A DNA stretch of 64,000 bases from a bacterium BMS3Bbin10 (GCA_002897995.1 BDTT01000131.1:57923-121922); one strand, 5' to 3'. Shown: positions 51,186 through 59,710, numbered from the stretch's first letter. Notes: a model not told the origin generated them from the letters alone. Program-made: numbers and translations.

Positions 51186-51272
51186 ATGAGCAGCATCATC
51201 ACAAACGTCGCCATCGTCGTCGCAATGGTCGCGACCATGTTCGCCGTGAACTACCCCTATCTCATTCAGTAG
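51186..51272 (+). CDS. Tiny membrane protein (28 aa), divergent from LysR gene
   Basis: A short frame encodes 28 residues: MSSIITNVAIVVAMVATMF then AVNYPYLIQ, one hydrophobic helix with a polar start and an aromatic end. A GGAG ribosome site eight bases upstream and the position opposite a LysR gene support translation. I know no function. A TTGCCGG/CCGGCAA stem (51298-51337) follows without a T run. Nothing else is seen between 51273 and 51396. Confidence 0.6.
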   Translation: MSSIITNVAIVVAMVATMFAVNYPYLIQ

Positions 51273-51396
51273 GGCTTTTACGCATCATCCATCCCATTGC
51301 CGGGCGGAGGCGGGCTGTGCCGCTCTCTGTCCGGCAAGGGCCCTGTCCGCGCCCTCCGGCCATTTTGATATGTCGGCCCGAGCCCGTTGAGAGGGT

Positions 51397-51933
51397 TCAA
51401 TGCACGGCGACGCAGGTGCAGTTCGCGGTGCGGCAGACTTCCTGGGAAACGCTTCCGTAGCTTATCGCCTCAATATATCTCAAACCCCGCGAGCCCATGA
51501 CGATGGCGTCGGCACTGTTGGCCCGGGCCGCCGCGACGATGGCTTCAGCAGGCCTGTCGCTGGCGAGTTCCAGCGTTTCCACCGGGACTCCGCGCGCCGC
51601 GGCCTGAGCTTGCGCCCGCTTCAATATATGCTCCCCGATCCGGCGCAGCAGATCTTCCCCCACGGGTCTGCTGGGCAAATTGCGCCCGGCCATGAGTTCC
51701 TCGGCCGTATGCTCGGGTTCGGGCGCCCGGGAGATTTTCCTGAGTGTATCCACGACATCCGCGCCGGCGGCTTCCAGCTCGGGCAGGCGTAACAGTTCGT
51801 CGGGCTCCTTGTCCTTCAGGAGTACGTGGAACAGGGTCACGGCCGCCTTGTGCTGCTGCGCCAGATCGAGGGCCACTTCGAGTGCTTTTTCCGCTGTGCT
51901 GGATCCGTCTGTGGGAACAAGAATGGCTTTCAT
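51397..51933 (-). CDS. Universal stress protein, UspA family
   Basis: Protein of 178 residues of the UspA fold: it starts KAILVPTDGSSTAEKALEVALDLA and has the ATP-loop motif MGSRGLRYIEAISYGSVSQEV near the C-terminus (G-x2-G-x9-GS). The family binds ATP and is made under starvation, energy stress or oxygen limitation; the exact role varies. A middle insertion (LRKISRAPEPEHTAEELMAG) makes it about 30 residues longer than the basic domain. It is a single-gene unit near the AOR operon. Confidence 0.9.
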   Translation of the reverse strand: MKAILVPTDGSSTAEKALEVALDLAQQHKAAVTLFHVLLKDKEPDELLRLPELEAAGADVVDTLRKISRAPEPEHTAEELMAGRNLPSRPVGEDLLRRIGEHILKRAQAQAAARGVPVETLELASDRPAEAIVAAARANSADAIVMGSRGLRYIEAISYGSVSQEVCRTANCTCVAVH

Positions 51934-52052
51934 GGACGCCCTCGCTCGCTGATCGCATCGTCAATTGCCGCGCCGGGTGACGCAGGAATCCCCATTATCC
52001 GCGACATTCTACGCGCATGCCTTGATCTTGCTCAATGCAGCAGAGCGCGGGG

Positions 52053-52352
52053 TCACCCGCCGCCGCGCTGAAAGGCCCGGTCGAAGCGGGCGAGAAAGGC
52101 GCGCCTTTCCGCTTCACTCAACTCGCCGAAGCACAGTGTTACTTTTGCGCGCGGCAGGGCGAGCAGGCCGCCAAGGGCGGCTTTCTCAAGTGGCTCATAG
52201 GCAATTCGAACCTCCCCGCCATCCGCTGAAATGACGATCTGTTGTTGTCCCTCACCCAGCGCCATATCTGGGCCGAGCGCCGTCAGGGAGCGGTGAAATT
52301 CCTTCAGATCGAGGGACATGATTTTCTCGACCCTGCCGGGCGGCGCGGCCAT
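52053..52352 (-). CDS. Unknown 99-aa protein at the end of the AOR operon
   Basis: A small soluble protein with no motif that I recognise: a hydrophilic start (EKIMSLDLKEFHRSLTALG), a beta-rich middle (QQIVISADGGEVRIAYEPLEK) and a helical end (ELSEAERRAFLARFDRAF). The ATG at 52352 has GGAGG eight bases upstream, inside the end of the MoaD-like gene; an ATG at 52319 is a weaker choice. Its place as last gene of the aldehyde oxidoreductase operon suggests a role in cofactor or complex assembly, but this is only inference. Confidence 0.65.
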   Translation of the reverse strand: MAAPPGRVEKIMSLDLKEFHRSLTALGPDMALGEGQQQIVISADGGEVRIAYEPLEKAALGGLLALPRAKVTLCFGELSEAERRAFLARFDRAFQRGGG

Positions 52353-52357
52353 TTTGC

Positions 52358-52609
52358 CTAGCCTCCGGCGACCGGCGGCCAGACGGCGAGCGTATCGCCG
52401 TCAACGAGTTCCCTGGCGTGCGCGCTCGCGGGCGGAGAGAAGACGCCATTCACCAGGATCAGATGGCAGGCCTCGCGCGGCACGCTCTGCCGCGCCAGCA
52501 CATCGGCGATGGTCGCGCCGTCCGCAACGTCAAGCTGAATCGCGTTGCGCGCCGCGCCGGGCGGCAGGAAGGCGCCGAGGGTGGCGTAGAGCTTAAGCGT
52601 GATTTTCAC
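52358..52609 (-). CDS. MoaD/ThiS-family sulfur-carrier protein of the AOR operon
   Basis: Protein of 83 residues with a beta-grasp ubiquitin-like fold: it starts VKITLKLYATLGAFLPPGA and ends WPPVAGG, the double-glycine tail that is thiocarboxylated in MoaD/ThiS. Such a gene accompanies tungsten- or molybdenum-dependent aldehyde oxidoreductases and probably supplies sulfur for the pterin cofactor. I chose the GTG at 52609, which overlaps the previous stop as GTGA and follows AGGGGA; the longer form from 52627 adds six unconserved residues. Confidence 0.85.
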   Translation of the reverse strand: MKITLKLYATLGAFLPPGAARNAIQLDVADGATIADVLARQSVPREACHLILVNGVFSPPASAHARELVDGDTLAVWPPVAGG

Positions 52610-53850
52610 CTGATCCCCTGGGCGCATGCCACATAGGCTTCGGCCAGACGTTCAGGCGACTTCATCAGCACGTCTTTCCAGCGCCCGAGCCGGAGCCTGG
52701 TCCCGATCAGCCCGCGGGCGACGCCGATATGATCGGTGAGGCCGACGCCCTGCGCCCCGGCGAGCCGGTCGCCGTCGAATTCAAGCCGCAGATAACGGTA
52801 GGCGTCCGCATCGCTCGTGGCCGCGCTCATCCCTCCCTCGACCCCATCCCATGCGCCGAAGGACGATGAGACAAGCCCGATGGTGGCGAGCACATTCATA
52901 TTCAGGCTGCCCGCATGGGGCGTGGCGTGTCCGGCCATATTCAGCGCGGCGATGCGCCCGTGATCGGCGGCCACGGGCTGGATAGCGAGCACGGAAAATT
53001 CGCCCGTCGAGAGGTCTTTGGCCTGCGCCACGTCGCCCGCGGCATAAACGTGTGGCGCGCTTGTGCGCATGAAGCCGTCGACCTTGACGCCTTGCCTGGT
53101 TTTGATCCCGCTTCCTTCAAGAAAGCCGATATTCGGCGCAATGCCCGCCGCGACCACGACCAGCTTCGCGCGCAGGGATTTGCCGGAAGAAAGCGCGACA
53201 TCGAGGCGGTCCTTGCTGCGCGTGATCTGCGTGATCCGGGTGCCGGTGAGGACGGCGACGCCATGTTCCTCGCACCAGCGTTTCAGCATGCCGCCGGCCG
53301 TTTCGTCCATCATGCGCGCCACCATGCGGTCTCCCATCTCCACCACGTTCAGCTTCACGTCGCGCGAAACCAGCGCTTCGAGAATGATGGAGCCGATGAA
53401 GCCCGCGCCCATCAGAACCACATCGTCGCCCTTATGCGCGCGATCCAGAATTGCCCGGGCATCTTCAAGCGTCCAGCAGGTGTGGACGCCGGGAAGGTCG
53501 AGCCCCTCGACGCGCGGGTGCACCGGGCTGGCGCCGGTCGCAATCAGCAGCCGGTCATACTGGACCTCGCCGCCGTCTTCCAGCGCGATTGTCTGGTTGT
53601 TCGCATCAACCGCGCCGGCGCGGGCGCGCAGCAGCTCAATGCCCTGATTTTTGTAATGCCCGTGGTCCTGGCGCAGATAGGTTCCCTCCTCGTCGATTTG
53701 GCTCGAGAGGAAATAGGGGATCGCCATGCGCGAATAGGGCGGTTCGTCCTCCGCGCTCATAAGCGTGATCTTCGCGCCGGCATCATGTTTGCGCAGGGTG
53801 TCGGCCGCAATTACGCCCGCGGGTCCGGCGCCGAGGATAACGTGGTGCAT
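52606..53850 (-). CDS. FAD/NAD(P)-dependent oxidoreductase of the AOR complex
   Basis: Protein of 414 residues of the pyridine-nucleotide-disulfide reductase class II fold: FAD loop HVILGAGPAGVIAADTL, NAD loop VVLMGAGFIGSIILEALV, and the FAD end motif HVYAAGDVAQAKDL. It resembles the third subunit (AorC) of the aldehyde oxidoreductase of aromatic-degrading betaproteobacteria, which passes electrons between ferredoxin chains and NAD. It lies after the large subunit, separated by a REP-like repeat, and overlaps the MoaD-like gene by 4 bases. The C-terminal third lacks a clear NADH-oxidase cysteine. Cytoplasmic. Confidence 0.87.
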   Translation of the reverse strand: MHHVILGAGPAGVIAADTLRKHDAGAKITLMSAEDEPPYSRMAIPYFLSSQIDEEGTYLRQDHGHYKNQGIELLRARAGAVDANNQTIALEDGGEVQYDRLLIATGASPVHPRVEGLDLPGVHTCWTLEDARAILDRAHKGDDVVLMGAGFIGSIILEALVSRDVKLNVVEMGDRMVARMMDETAGGMLKRWCEEHGVAVLTGTRITQITRSKDRLDVALSSGKSLRAKLVVVAAGIAPNIGFLEGSGIKTRQGVKVDGFMRTSAPHVYAAGDVAQAKDLSTGEFSVLAIQPVAADHGRIAALNMAGHATPHAGSLNMNVLATIGLVSSSFGAWDGVEGGMSAATSDADAYRYLRLEFDGDRLAGAQGVGLTDHIGVARGLIGTRLRLGRWKDVLMKSPERLAEAYVACAQGIR

Positions 53851-53887
53851 GAGGCCCTCTCCGATTGGTGCCCGTGATTATCTTCGA

Positions 53888-53985
53888 CCCTCACCCTGAG
53901 GAGCGCCCTGAGGGGCGCGTCTCGAAGGGTGTTGTTTCGCGCATATGCTTCGAGACGGCGCTGGCGCGCCTCCTCAGCATGAGGG
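53888..53985. repeat. Paired inverted REP-like repeat, copy 3
   Basis: CCTCACCCTGAGGAGCGCC to GTCTCGAAGGGTG (about 53888-53931) and, facing it, TGCTTCGAGACGG to CCTCAGCATGAGG (about 53946-53985). The arms are close to those at 11641-11744 and 15430-15536. It separates the AOR large-subunit and flavoprotein genes on the same strand and may alter their expression ratio. Confidence 0.85.
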
Positions 53986-54005
53986 CGGTGTTCGTTTCGT
54001 TCCCT

Positions 54006-55853
54006 CTACAAAGCCAGCCGGCTGAGCGTTTCGTTGGTCGGCACGCCGTCCTCGGTCCAGCCGCGCACCGCGTAATATTCGGGCAGCATCTTGTCGAGCC
54101 CGGCGACGAGGCCCTTGGCGGGGCCGGTCTTGGCGGCGTCTTTCAGGAGCCGTTTGGGCAGCGTGTCGTCCTTTGCCGTAAAGCCGGCCTGAAGGTTGTA
54201 TTGACGCTCCAGGTTCCAGACCCGCTCGCCGATCTCAAGCAGCCTGTCGACGCTCCATTCTCCGGCAAGCGCGCCGTCGATTTGCGGGGCGATGTCTTCC
54301 AGGGTCCAGGCGAAGGTGGTGAAAATGCAAAGCCCCGCGGAATCGACCGCCGCCGTTGCGTCCTGAAAGGCCTTGACCAGACCGGCCTTTCCATCCGTCA
54401 CCAGCGGGTCGGTCTTTTCCGGGATGCCGAGAATTTCCGATGACACCGTATAGGAGCGCAGGTGGCACGCGCCCCGGTTCGAGGTGGCGTAGGTCAGCCC
54501 CATCCCCTGAATGCCGCGCGGGTCGTAAGCGGGGAATTCCTGCCCCTTAACGGTCATCGACAGTTCCGGCTTGCCATATTTGTCGCACAGCTTCTTCGAG
54601 CCCATGCCCAGCTCCTTGCCGAAGCCTTCCGCCTTGCCGGTCAGCTCGGTCGCCTGCGTGAGGGCTTCAGCCGACCCGAAGTTGAGCTTCAGCCCGCCCG
54701 TATCCTTGTCCGTGAGCGCGCCGTCCTCATACATTTCCATGGCCGCGCCGAGCGTCGCCCCGAAGGAAATGGGGTCGATCCCCTGCTCGTTGCAGATGAA
54801 GTTGGCATAGGTGAGGGCGTCGAGATCGCTGACGCCCGTGGCCGCGCCGAGCGCCCAGGCCGCTTCATATTCGAGCCCGCCCGAGGCATGCCAGTATTCC
54901 GGCTTGTTCCGGACCGTGTAGTGTTCCTCATTGATCTTGGAGATGCGCCCGCAGGCTATGGTGCAGCTGAAACAGGCCTGATTGGCCAGCAGGTTCGGTT
55001 TGCCGTCTTTTCCGCTCGGCTTGGCCATGGCTTCAGCGGAAATATCATGCGCGCCCTCGAACTGAACCTCGCGCGTGTTGCGCGTGGGGAGCGCGCCGGC
55101 CTCGTTGATGACATTCATCAGCACCTGGGTGCCGAAAGCCGGCAGCCCCTCGCCGGTCACCGCATTGCCGGCCAGCACTTCCTTGGCGGCGCTGGTCGCG
55201 GCGAGAAAGGCCGGGAAGTCATCGACTTTAACGCCCCCCGTACCGCGCACGGCGATGGCTTTGAGGTTCTTGGAACCCATGACCGCGCCGACGCCGGAGC
55301 GCCCGGCCGCGCGGTGCAGATCGTTGATGATGCAGGAATAGAGCACGCCGTTCTCGCCGGCGATGCCAATGCCGGAGACATGCATCATCGGGTCCTGGTG
55401 GCGCGATTTAATCCACGCATCCATATCCCAGACCGACTTGCCCCAGATTTCCGACGCGTCGAGCAGTTCCGCCTTGCCGTCGATGATGCACAGATAAACC
55501 GGCTTATCGGCCTTGCCCTCCAGGATAATCATGTCCCATCCGGCGAATTTGAGCTCCGCGCCCCAATAGCCGCCGGAATTCGAGCAGGCGATGGCCCCCG
55601 TCAACGGACCCTTGGTGATGACCGAATAGCGCCCGCCGGTCGATGCGCAGGTGCCCGTCAGCGGGCCGGTGGCGAAGATCATTTTGTTGTCGGGCGAGAG
55701 CGGATCGACTTTCGGATCCGTTTCCTCGACCAGATATTTGCTTCCCAGCCCGCGCTGGCCCAGATACTGCCCGGCCCAGTCCTTGTTAAGCGCTTCGGGC
55801 GTGCATGTTCCCTTGGTGAGGTTCACGCGCAAGACTTGTCCTGTCCATCCCAT
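54006..55853 (-). CDS. Aldehyde:ferredoxin oxidoreductase, tungsten/molybdenum catalytic subunit
   Basis: Protein of 615 residues, the usual length for this family. It starts GWTGQVLRVNLTKG, with LGQRGLGSKYL and NKMIFATGPLTGT in the N-terminal pterin domain, RSGVGAVMGSKNLKAIAVRG in the second domain, and the cluster cysteines in NQACFSCTIACGR plus a later cysteine (SNRGACHLRSY). The enzyme oxidises aldehydes to acids, or reduces acids, with a bis-pterin tungsten or molybdenum centre. The ATG at 55853 was chosen because it starts the conserved MGWTGQ; the upstream frame overlaps the ferredoxin gene. It follows the FeS subunit gene by 14 bases. Confidence 0.94.
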   Translation of the reverse strand: MGWTGQVLRVNLTKGTCTPEALNKDWAGQYLGQRGLGSKYLVEETDPKVDPLSPDNKMIFATGPLTGTCASTGGRYSVITKGPLTGAIACSNSGGYWGAELKFAGWDMIILEGKADKPVYLCIIDGKAELLDASEIWGKSVWDMDAWIKSRHQDPMMHVSGIGIAGENGVLYSCIINDLHRAAGRSGVGAVMGSKNLKAIAVRGTGGVKVDDFPAFLAATSAAKEVLAGNAVTGEGLPAFGTQVLMNVINEAGALPTRNTREVQFEGAHDISAEAMAKPSGKDGKPNLLANQACFSCTIACGRISKINEEHYTVRNKPEYWHASGGLEYEAAWALGAATGVSDLDALTYANFICNEQGIDPISFGATLGAAMEMYEDGALTDKDTGGLKLNFGSAEALTQATELTGKAEGFGKELGMGSKKLCDKYGKPELSMTVKGQEFPAYDPRGIQGMGLTYATSNRGACHLRSYTVSSEILGIPEKTDPLVTDGKAGLVKAFQDATAAVDSAGLCIFTTFAWTLEDIAPQIDGALAGEWSVDRLLEIGERVWNLERQYNLQAGFTAKDDTLPKRLLKDAAKTGPAKGLVAGLDKMLPEYYAVRGWTEDGVPTNETLSRLAL

Positions 55854-55867
55854 GATCGTGTCCTCCC

Positions 55868-56344
55868 TTATTGAGTCGCCTGCGCGGCGGTGTCTGTCTT
55901 CGCGGCCCATTGGCGCATTTTGCCGAAACCCGCCTGCTCGACGTCCATATAGATAATGGCGTCTGTCGGGCACGCCTTGACGCAGGCCGGGTCGCCGCCG
56001 CACTCGTCGCATTTGATGACCTTGCCGGTGGAGGCATTGTAATTCACCGTGCCGAACGGGCAGGCGATGATGCACACCTTGCAGCCCACGCACAGTCCGT
56101 CATGCACCTCCTTGACACCCCACTCGTTGGTCGTGATGGCGTCCACCGGGCATGCTCTCTGGCACCAGGCTTCGGCGCATTGGGTGCAGGTGTAGGGGAC
56201 GAACCTTGCGTCCTGATGGAAATCGAACACACGGATGCGGGACTTCGCCGGGTTGAACTCGCCTTCCTTGACATATGAGCAGGCCAGTTCGCACTGCTTG
56301 CATCCGGTACATTTCACCGGATCGATTACAAGAGCCTTTTGCAT
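55868..56344 (-). CDS. Four-cluster ferredoxin subunit of the AOR complex
   Basis: Protein of 158 residues with sixteen cysteines in four sets: CTGCKQCELAC, CTQCAEAWCQRACP, CVGCKVCIIACP and CDECGGDPACVKACP. It is the first gene of the AOR operon and matches the electron-transfer subunit (AorA type) that bridges the catalytic and FAD subunits. There is no Tat signal, so unlike the FeS protein at 35796 it is cytoplasmic. A C-terminal tail of about 25 residues is not conserved. A GGAGGGG ribosome site precedes the ATG. Confidence 0.92.
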   Translation of the reverse strand: MQKALVIDPVKCTGCKQCELACSYVKEGEFNPAKSRIRVFDFHQDARFVPYTCTQCAEAWCQRACPVDAITTNEWGVKEVHDGLCVGCKVCIIACPFGTVNYNASTGKVIKCDECGGDPACVKACPTDAIIYMDVEQAGFGKMRQWAAKTDTAAQATQ

Positions 56345-56663
56345 GAAGCGCCCCTCCCTGACGGTCGCAGTTTCTGTTCCGTTCCAAACTTCAAACTAGC
56401 AGGAATCACGCGGGCACGAAACCGCGGGAACACTTCAAAATGCCCGCAGCCGGATCGCGAGCCGAGCGCGGCGTTACGCTGCCCGTGCCGCCTCGGGAAA
56501 TGATGCGCGCTGCGTCATCCGGTCACTTCCCCAGCCTGTTTCAAGACCCATATGTCGGGGCGAAGAGGACTATACTGTGCAAGAGCGGCTGCATGGCATG
56601 CGAGACGCGTGCAGCGGTCGTGGTATGCTTTCAACCGTCCATGCGGCAAAAGGAGATTTCGAT
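56345..56663. promoter_or_regulatory. Divergent control region between AOR operon and bacterioferritin gene
   Basis: A 319-base gap with no supported gene; an in-frame extension of the bacterioferritin frame from 56577 is not conserved. It must hold the promoters of both genes. I see no Fur, Irr or IscR site that I would mark. AAAAGGAG before 56664 is the ribosome site of the bacterioferritin gene. Confidence 0.45.
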
Positions 56664-57149
56664 ATGAGTGCGAACGCCGAGGTTATCAAAGACCTGCAGA
56701 CTGCCCTTTCCATGGAACTTACCGCGGTCAACCAGTATCTGCTTCACGCGCTCGTTTGCGAAGACTGGGGGCTGGGCAAGCTGGGCGCCAAGATGCGCGC
56801 GGAGATGAGCGAAGAACTTGGACATGCGGAGTCTTTTGCTCAGCGCATCATTTTCCTGAAAGGTGATCCGGAGCTTACCCCGGCGAAGGCACCACATCGT
56901 GCGCAAGCGCTTGAAGATATGTTCGAGGCCGATTTGCGCGATGAGGAGGAAGCAATAGTCTTTTATACCAAAGCCGCGCGCACCGCGGACGAAGCGGGCG
57001 ACATCGGTACGCGTGATATATTCGAGCGCAATGCGATGGATGAGGAAGGGCATAAAGCCTGGCTTGAGCAGCAGCTTGCGCTCCTCAAGCGGATGGGCGA
57101 ACCGACCTTCCTGGCATTGCAGATCGGAGACCCCGCCGGCCAGGAATAG
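56664..57149 (+). CDS. bfr: Bacterioferritin-family iron-storage protein without the haem-ligand methionine
   Basis: Protein of 161 residues. Numbered as E. coli Bfr, all six ferroxidase ligands are present: Glu18 (SMELTAVNQY), Glu51 and His54 (SEELGHAE), Glu94 (DEEEAI), Glu127 and His130 (DEEGH). The haem ligand Met52 is Leu here. Bacterioferritin stores iron as a 24-mer in the cytoplasm, and haem at the dimer interface speeds iron release. A methionine-free subunit may form haem-free shells or mix with a second, haem-binding subunit, as in two-subunit bacterioferritins. An AAAAGGAG ribosome site supports the ATG at 56664. Confidence 0.92.
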   Translation: MSANAEVIKDLQTALSMELTAVNQYLLHALVCEDWGLGKLGAKMRAEMSEELGHAESFAQRIIFLKGDPELTPAKAPHRAQALEDMFEADLRDEEEAIVFYTKAARTADEAGDIGTRDIFERNAMDEEGHKAWLEQQLALLKRMGEPTFLALQIGDPAGQE

Positions 57150-57156
57150 CCGCGCT

Positions 57157-58164
57157 TCAGGCGACCTTAGTTACCGCGACGCCGCCGCCTTCGAGCAGCA
57201 TGACCTTGTTCAGCAGCTTGACGCAGGCATAAACCGCCTTGATGGACGGGGCCGGTTTGCCGACCATCTCGCCCATTTCGAGGATCGAACCGATCAGCGC
57301 CTCGGTTTCCAGCGAGCGCCCGGCTTCCACGTCCTGCAGCATGGACGTCTTGTGAGCGCCGACGCTTTCCGCGCCCGAGATGCGTTTTTCAATGGTGTGG
57401 CGGAAGGTGATGCCGAGCGCTTCGGCAATGTCCTGCGCCTCCTGCATCATGTTCGCGGCCAGTGCGCGGGTTTCGGCGAACTGGGCGATGTCGACCAGCG
57501 TTGCGTGGGTGAGCGCGGAGATGGGATTGAAGGACAGGTTGCCCCATGCTTTCAGCCAGATCTCGGAACGGATGTCATCGAGAATTCTGGAACGGAAGCC
57601 TGCGTCCACCAGCAGATCGTGCAGTTTCCGGGCGCGTTCGGATTGGGAACCGTCAAGCTCGCCAAGCGGGAAGCGGTCTCCTTCAACATGATGGATGACG
57701 CCGGGCTCCGTTACGGCGGCGGCCGGATAGACGACGCAGCCGATGATGCGGTCGGCGTCGATATGCCTGGTCAGGATGCCGGTGGGGTCGAGAGAGATCA
57801 GGCGCTTGCCGTCATGCGGGCCGCCATGCTTGTGGAAATACCACCAGGGCAGGCCGTTCTGCACCGTCATGATGATCGTGTCGGGGTTCATCAGGCTTTC
57901 CGACTGCTTCGCGACCTGATCCAGGAAATGCGCCTTCAGCGCAAGGATCACCAGATCGGCCGGCCCGGCCTCGGCCGCGCTGGATACGGCCTTGACCCGG
58001 GCGACATGCTCGGAGCCGTCCTCCCAGATGAGTTTCAGGCCGTTCTTCTGGATTGCGGCCAGATGCGCGCCCTGGTCGATAACCATGACGTCATTGCCGG
58101 CCAGGGAGAGCTTGGCCGCCAACAGTCCGCCGATCGCGCCGGCGCCAACGACACATACTTTCAT
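57157..58164 (-). CDS. 2-Dehydropantoate 2-reductase family protein (PanE/ApbA)
   Basis: Protein of 335 residues: N-terminal Rossmann loop VCVVGAGAIGGLLAAKL, the block LVILALKAHFLDQV, TVQNGLPWW, and the catalytic lysine in IWLKAWGNLSFNPISAL, followed by a helical C-terminal domain. PanE reduces ketopantoate to pantoate with NADPH for CoA synthesis, but many paralogues use other 2-oxoacids. Here it follows a fumarylacetoacetase-family gene on the same strand by 30 bases, which points to a catabolic role and not CoA synthesis. A TCCTCC (AGGAGGA on its strand) lies before the ATG. Confidence 0.87.
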   Translation of the reverse strand: MKVCVVGAGAIGGLLAAKLSLAGNDVMVIDQGAHLAAIQKNGLKLIWEDGSEHVARVKAVSSAAEAGPADLVILALKAHFLDQVAKQSESLMNPDTIIMTVQNGLPWWYFHKHGGPHDGKRLISLDPTGILTRHIDADRIIGCVVYPAAAVTEPGVIHHVEGDRFPLGELDGSQSERARKLHDLLVDAGFRSRILDDIRSEIWLKAWGNLSFNPISALTHATLVDIAQFAETRALAANMMQEAQDIAEALGITFRHTIEKRISGAESVGAHKTSMLQDVEAGRSLETEALIGSILEMGEMVGKPAPSIKAVYACVKLLNKVMLLEGGGVAVTKVA

Positions 58165-58194
58165 CGCTAATCCTCCTTACTGTTGTGCAGCTCT

Positions 58195-58968
58195 CTACTG
58201 GACGAATTTGTTGCTCAGGGCGCCAATGCCCTCGATGATGATATCGATGCTGTTTTCCGGCTCCTTCATGGAGCCGATGCCGACCGATGTACCGCAGGCG
58301 ATGATGTCGCCGGGCATCAATGTCATGTCATGGGACAGGAGGCTGACCAGCTTGCGCGGCGGAAACGTCATGTCGCTGACGGGGTAATTCTGCCGCTCGT
58401 CGCCATTGAGGACGGTCCTGATTGTGAGCGTCATAGGATCGATGCCGGTTGCGATCACCGGACCGAAGACGCCGAAGGTGTCGTAGCTTTTGGCGCGCGT
58501 CCACTGCGCGAAAGTCTTGTCCCTGGAGATGATCTTCGCCGCGGTAACGTCATTGATGCAGGTGTAGCCGAAGATGTAATCGGCGATGTCGGCTTCGGCG
58601 ACTTCGCAGCACCGCCTGGCGATCACAATGCCGATCTCGCCTTCATAGACGACCGGACCGTCATAGGATTTCGGCCGGCGAATGGTCTCGTTCGGGCCGA
58701 GATAGGAACTGGGAGCCTTCAGAAAGAAAAGGGGCTCTTCGGGTATCTCGCCGTCCATCTTTGCCGTAAGGGCGCGGAAATTGTTCCACAGGCAGACCAT
58801 TTTGCTCGGGATACACGGCATTAGAATCCGCACATCAGCCAACTCGGCTGTTTCACCGGTGTCGGCGGGGTTGGAGAACATGTCTCCGGAATGGATGGAA
58901 ATCGTGCCGCCTTGCAGCGTACCGAATTTCGTCTGGCCGTCCTGTTCAAATCTCAGCCACTGAGCCAT
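58195..58968 (-). CDS. Fumarylacetoacetate hydrolase family protein
   Basis: Protein of 257 residues with the FAH C-terminal fold: metal ligands in VVYEGEIGIVI (E-x-E), the aspartate in CINDVTA, the block FAQWTRAKSYDTFGVFGPVIAT and the C-terminal LMPGDIIACGTSVGIGSMKEP. Family members hydrolyse or decarboxylate diketo acids, often in aromatic breakdown (HpcE-like, fumarylpyruvate hydrolases). It precedes the PanE-like gene, and the two probably form a short operon. Substrate unknown. Confidence 0.9.
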   Translation of the reverse strand: MAQWLRFEQDGQTKFGTLQGGTISIHSGDMFSNPADTGETAELADVRILMPCIPSKMVCLWNNFRALTAKMDGEIPEEPLFFLKAPSSYLGPNETIRRPKSYDGPVVYEGEIGIVIARRCCEVAEADIADYIFGYTCINDVTAAKIISRDKTFAQWTRAKSYDTFGVFGPVIATGIDPMTLTIRTVLNGDERQNYPVSDMTFPPRKLVSLLSHDMTLMPGDIIACGTSVGIGSMKEPENSIDIIIEGIGALSNKFVQ

Positions 58969-59117
58969 TGATGCCTCCTGCGCGGATTATCCGCTTCGAC
59001 AGGCATCTTATCACCGCCTCCACGGCGGAAAAGCACAGCGAAAATTGAAGAACAGAGTTTCCTGAGAAAGGGTAGTTGACGGATCATGCGCGGCGCGGGC
59101 CGGCAAATGCGGCTGTT

Positions 59118-59699
59118 TCAGCAGCCGCCGCCCTGCATTTCCACCGTCAGCGAACGCCGGGGACGCAGATAGAAGATCTCCGACATGTCGACGCCTCCGG
59201 TCAGGAACTGGCCGATCGGCGGGGTATAGCTGTAGGAGACCTCAGCCACGATGACGCTTGAAAAGGGCTGGGTGAGTCCATCGGGCAGGGTGTAGGCGGA
59301 GCCCTGCGATTTCGGCGAACCGTTCTTGGCGCAACTCCAGTCAACGGTTGTGTCATTGTTGGCGTCGGCGATGACGCTGGTCACTACAATGGAGATCGGG
59401 TCGGCGGAATAGGGCGTCATAATCGACGTGGCCGCCGTGAAAATATCCTGCAGCGAGTTGCTGGTCACCTCTTCCGCCTGGGCGGTGAGGTCGGCTGCCG
59501 CGCTCGCGACGGATGAGACACGCCGGTCGACGGTGAGCGCGCTGGAGAATTCCACAGCGCCGATATACATGGTGATCATGATCGGCAGGATCAGGGCGAA
59601 CTCGACCGCGCTTACGCCGCCGGTGTCATGGGCCAGTGCGCGCAGACGTCTCCTGAGTTTCAGGAACACGCCATTGTCCGGGATTGAATTGCGCATCAT
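59118..59699 (-). CDS. TadE/TadF-like pseudopilin
   Basis: Protein of 193 residues with a short positive lead and a prepilin-type helix: DTGGVSAVEFALILPIMITMY. The glutamate after the cleavage-type glycine is the TadE-like hallmark (VEFALI). The rest is extracytoplasmic and beta-rich. It is the second of two such genes on this strand and part of the Tad (tight adherence) pilus machinery. Two adjacent ATG codons (59699 and 59696) follow GGAGG; the second has the better spacing. Confidence 0.88.
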   Translation of the reverse strand: MMRNSIPDNGVFLKLRRRLRALAHDTGGVSAVEFALILPIMITMYIGAVEFSSALTVDRRVSSVASAAADLTAQAEEVTSNSLQDIFTAATSIMTPYSADPISIVVTSVIADANNDTTVDWSCAKNGSPKSQGSAYTLPDGLTQPFSSVIVAEVSYSYTPPIGQFLTGGVDMSEIFYLRPRRSLTVEMQGGGC

Positions 59700-59710
59700 A
59701 ACCCCTCCGT

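Noticed and set aside
54462..55874. 470-codon plus-strand frame across the AOR large subunit
   Set aside because: Antisense to a gene with full family motifs; no ribosome site and no recognisable domain.
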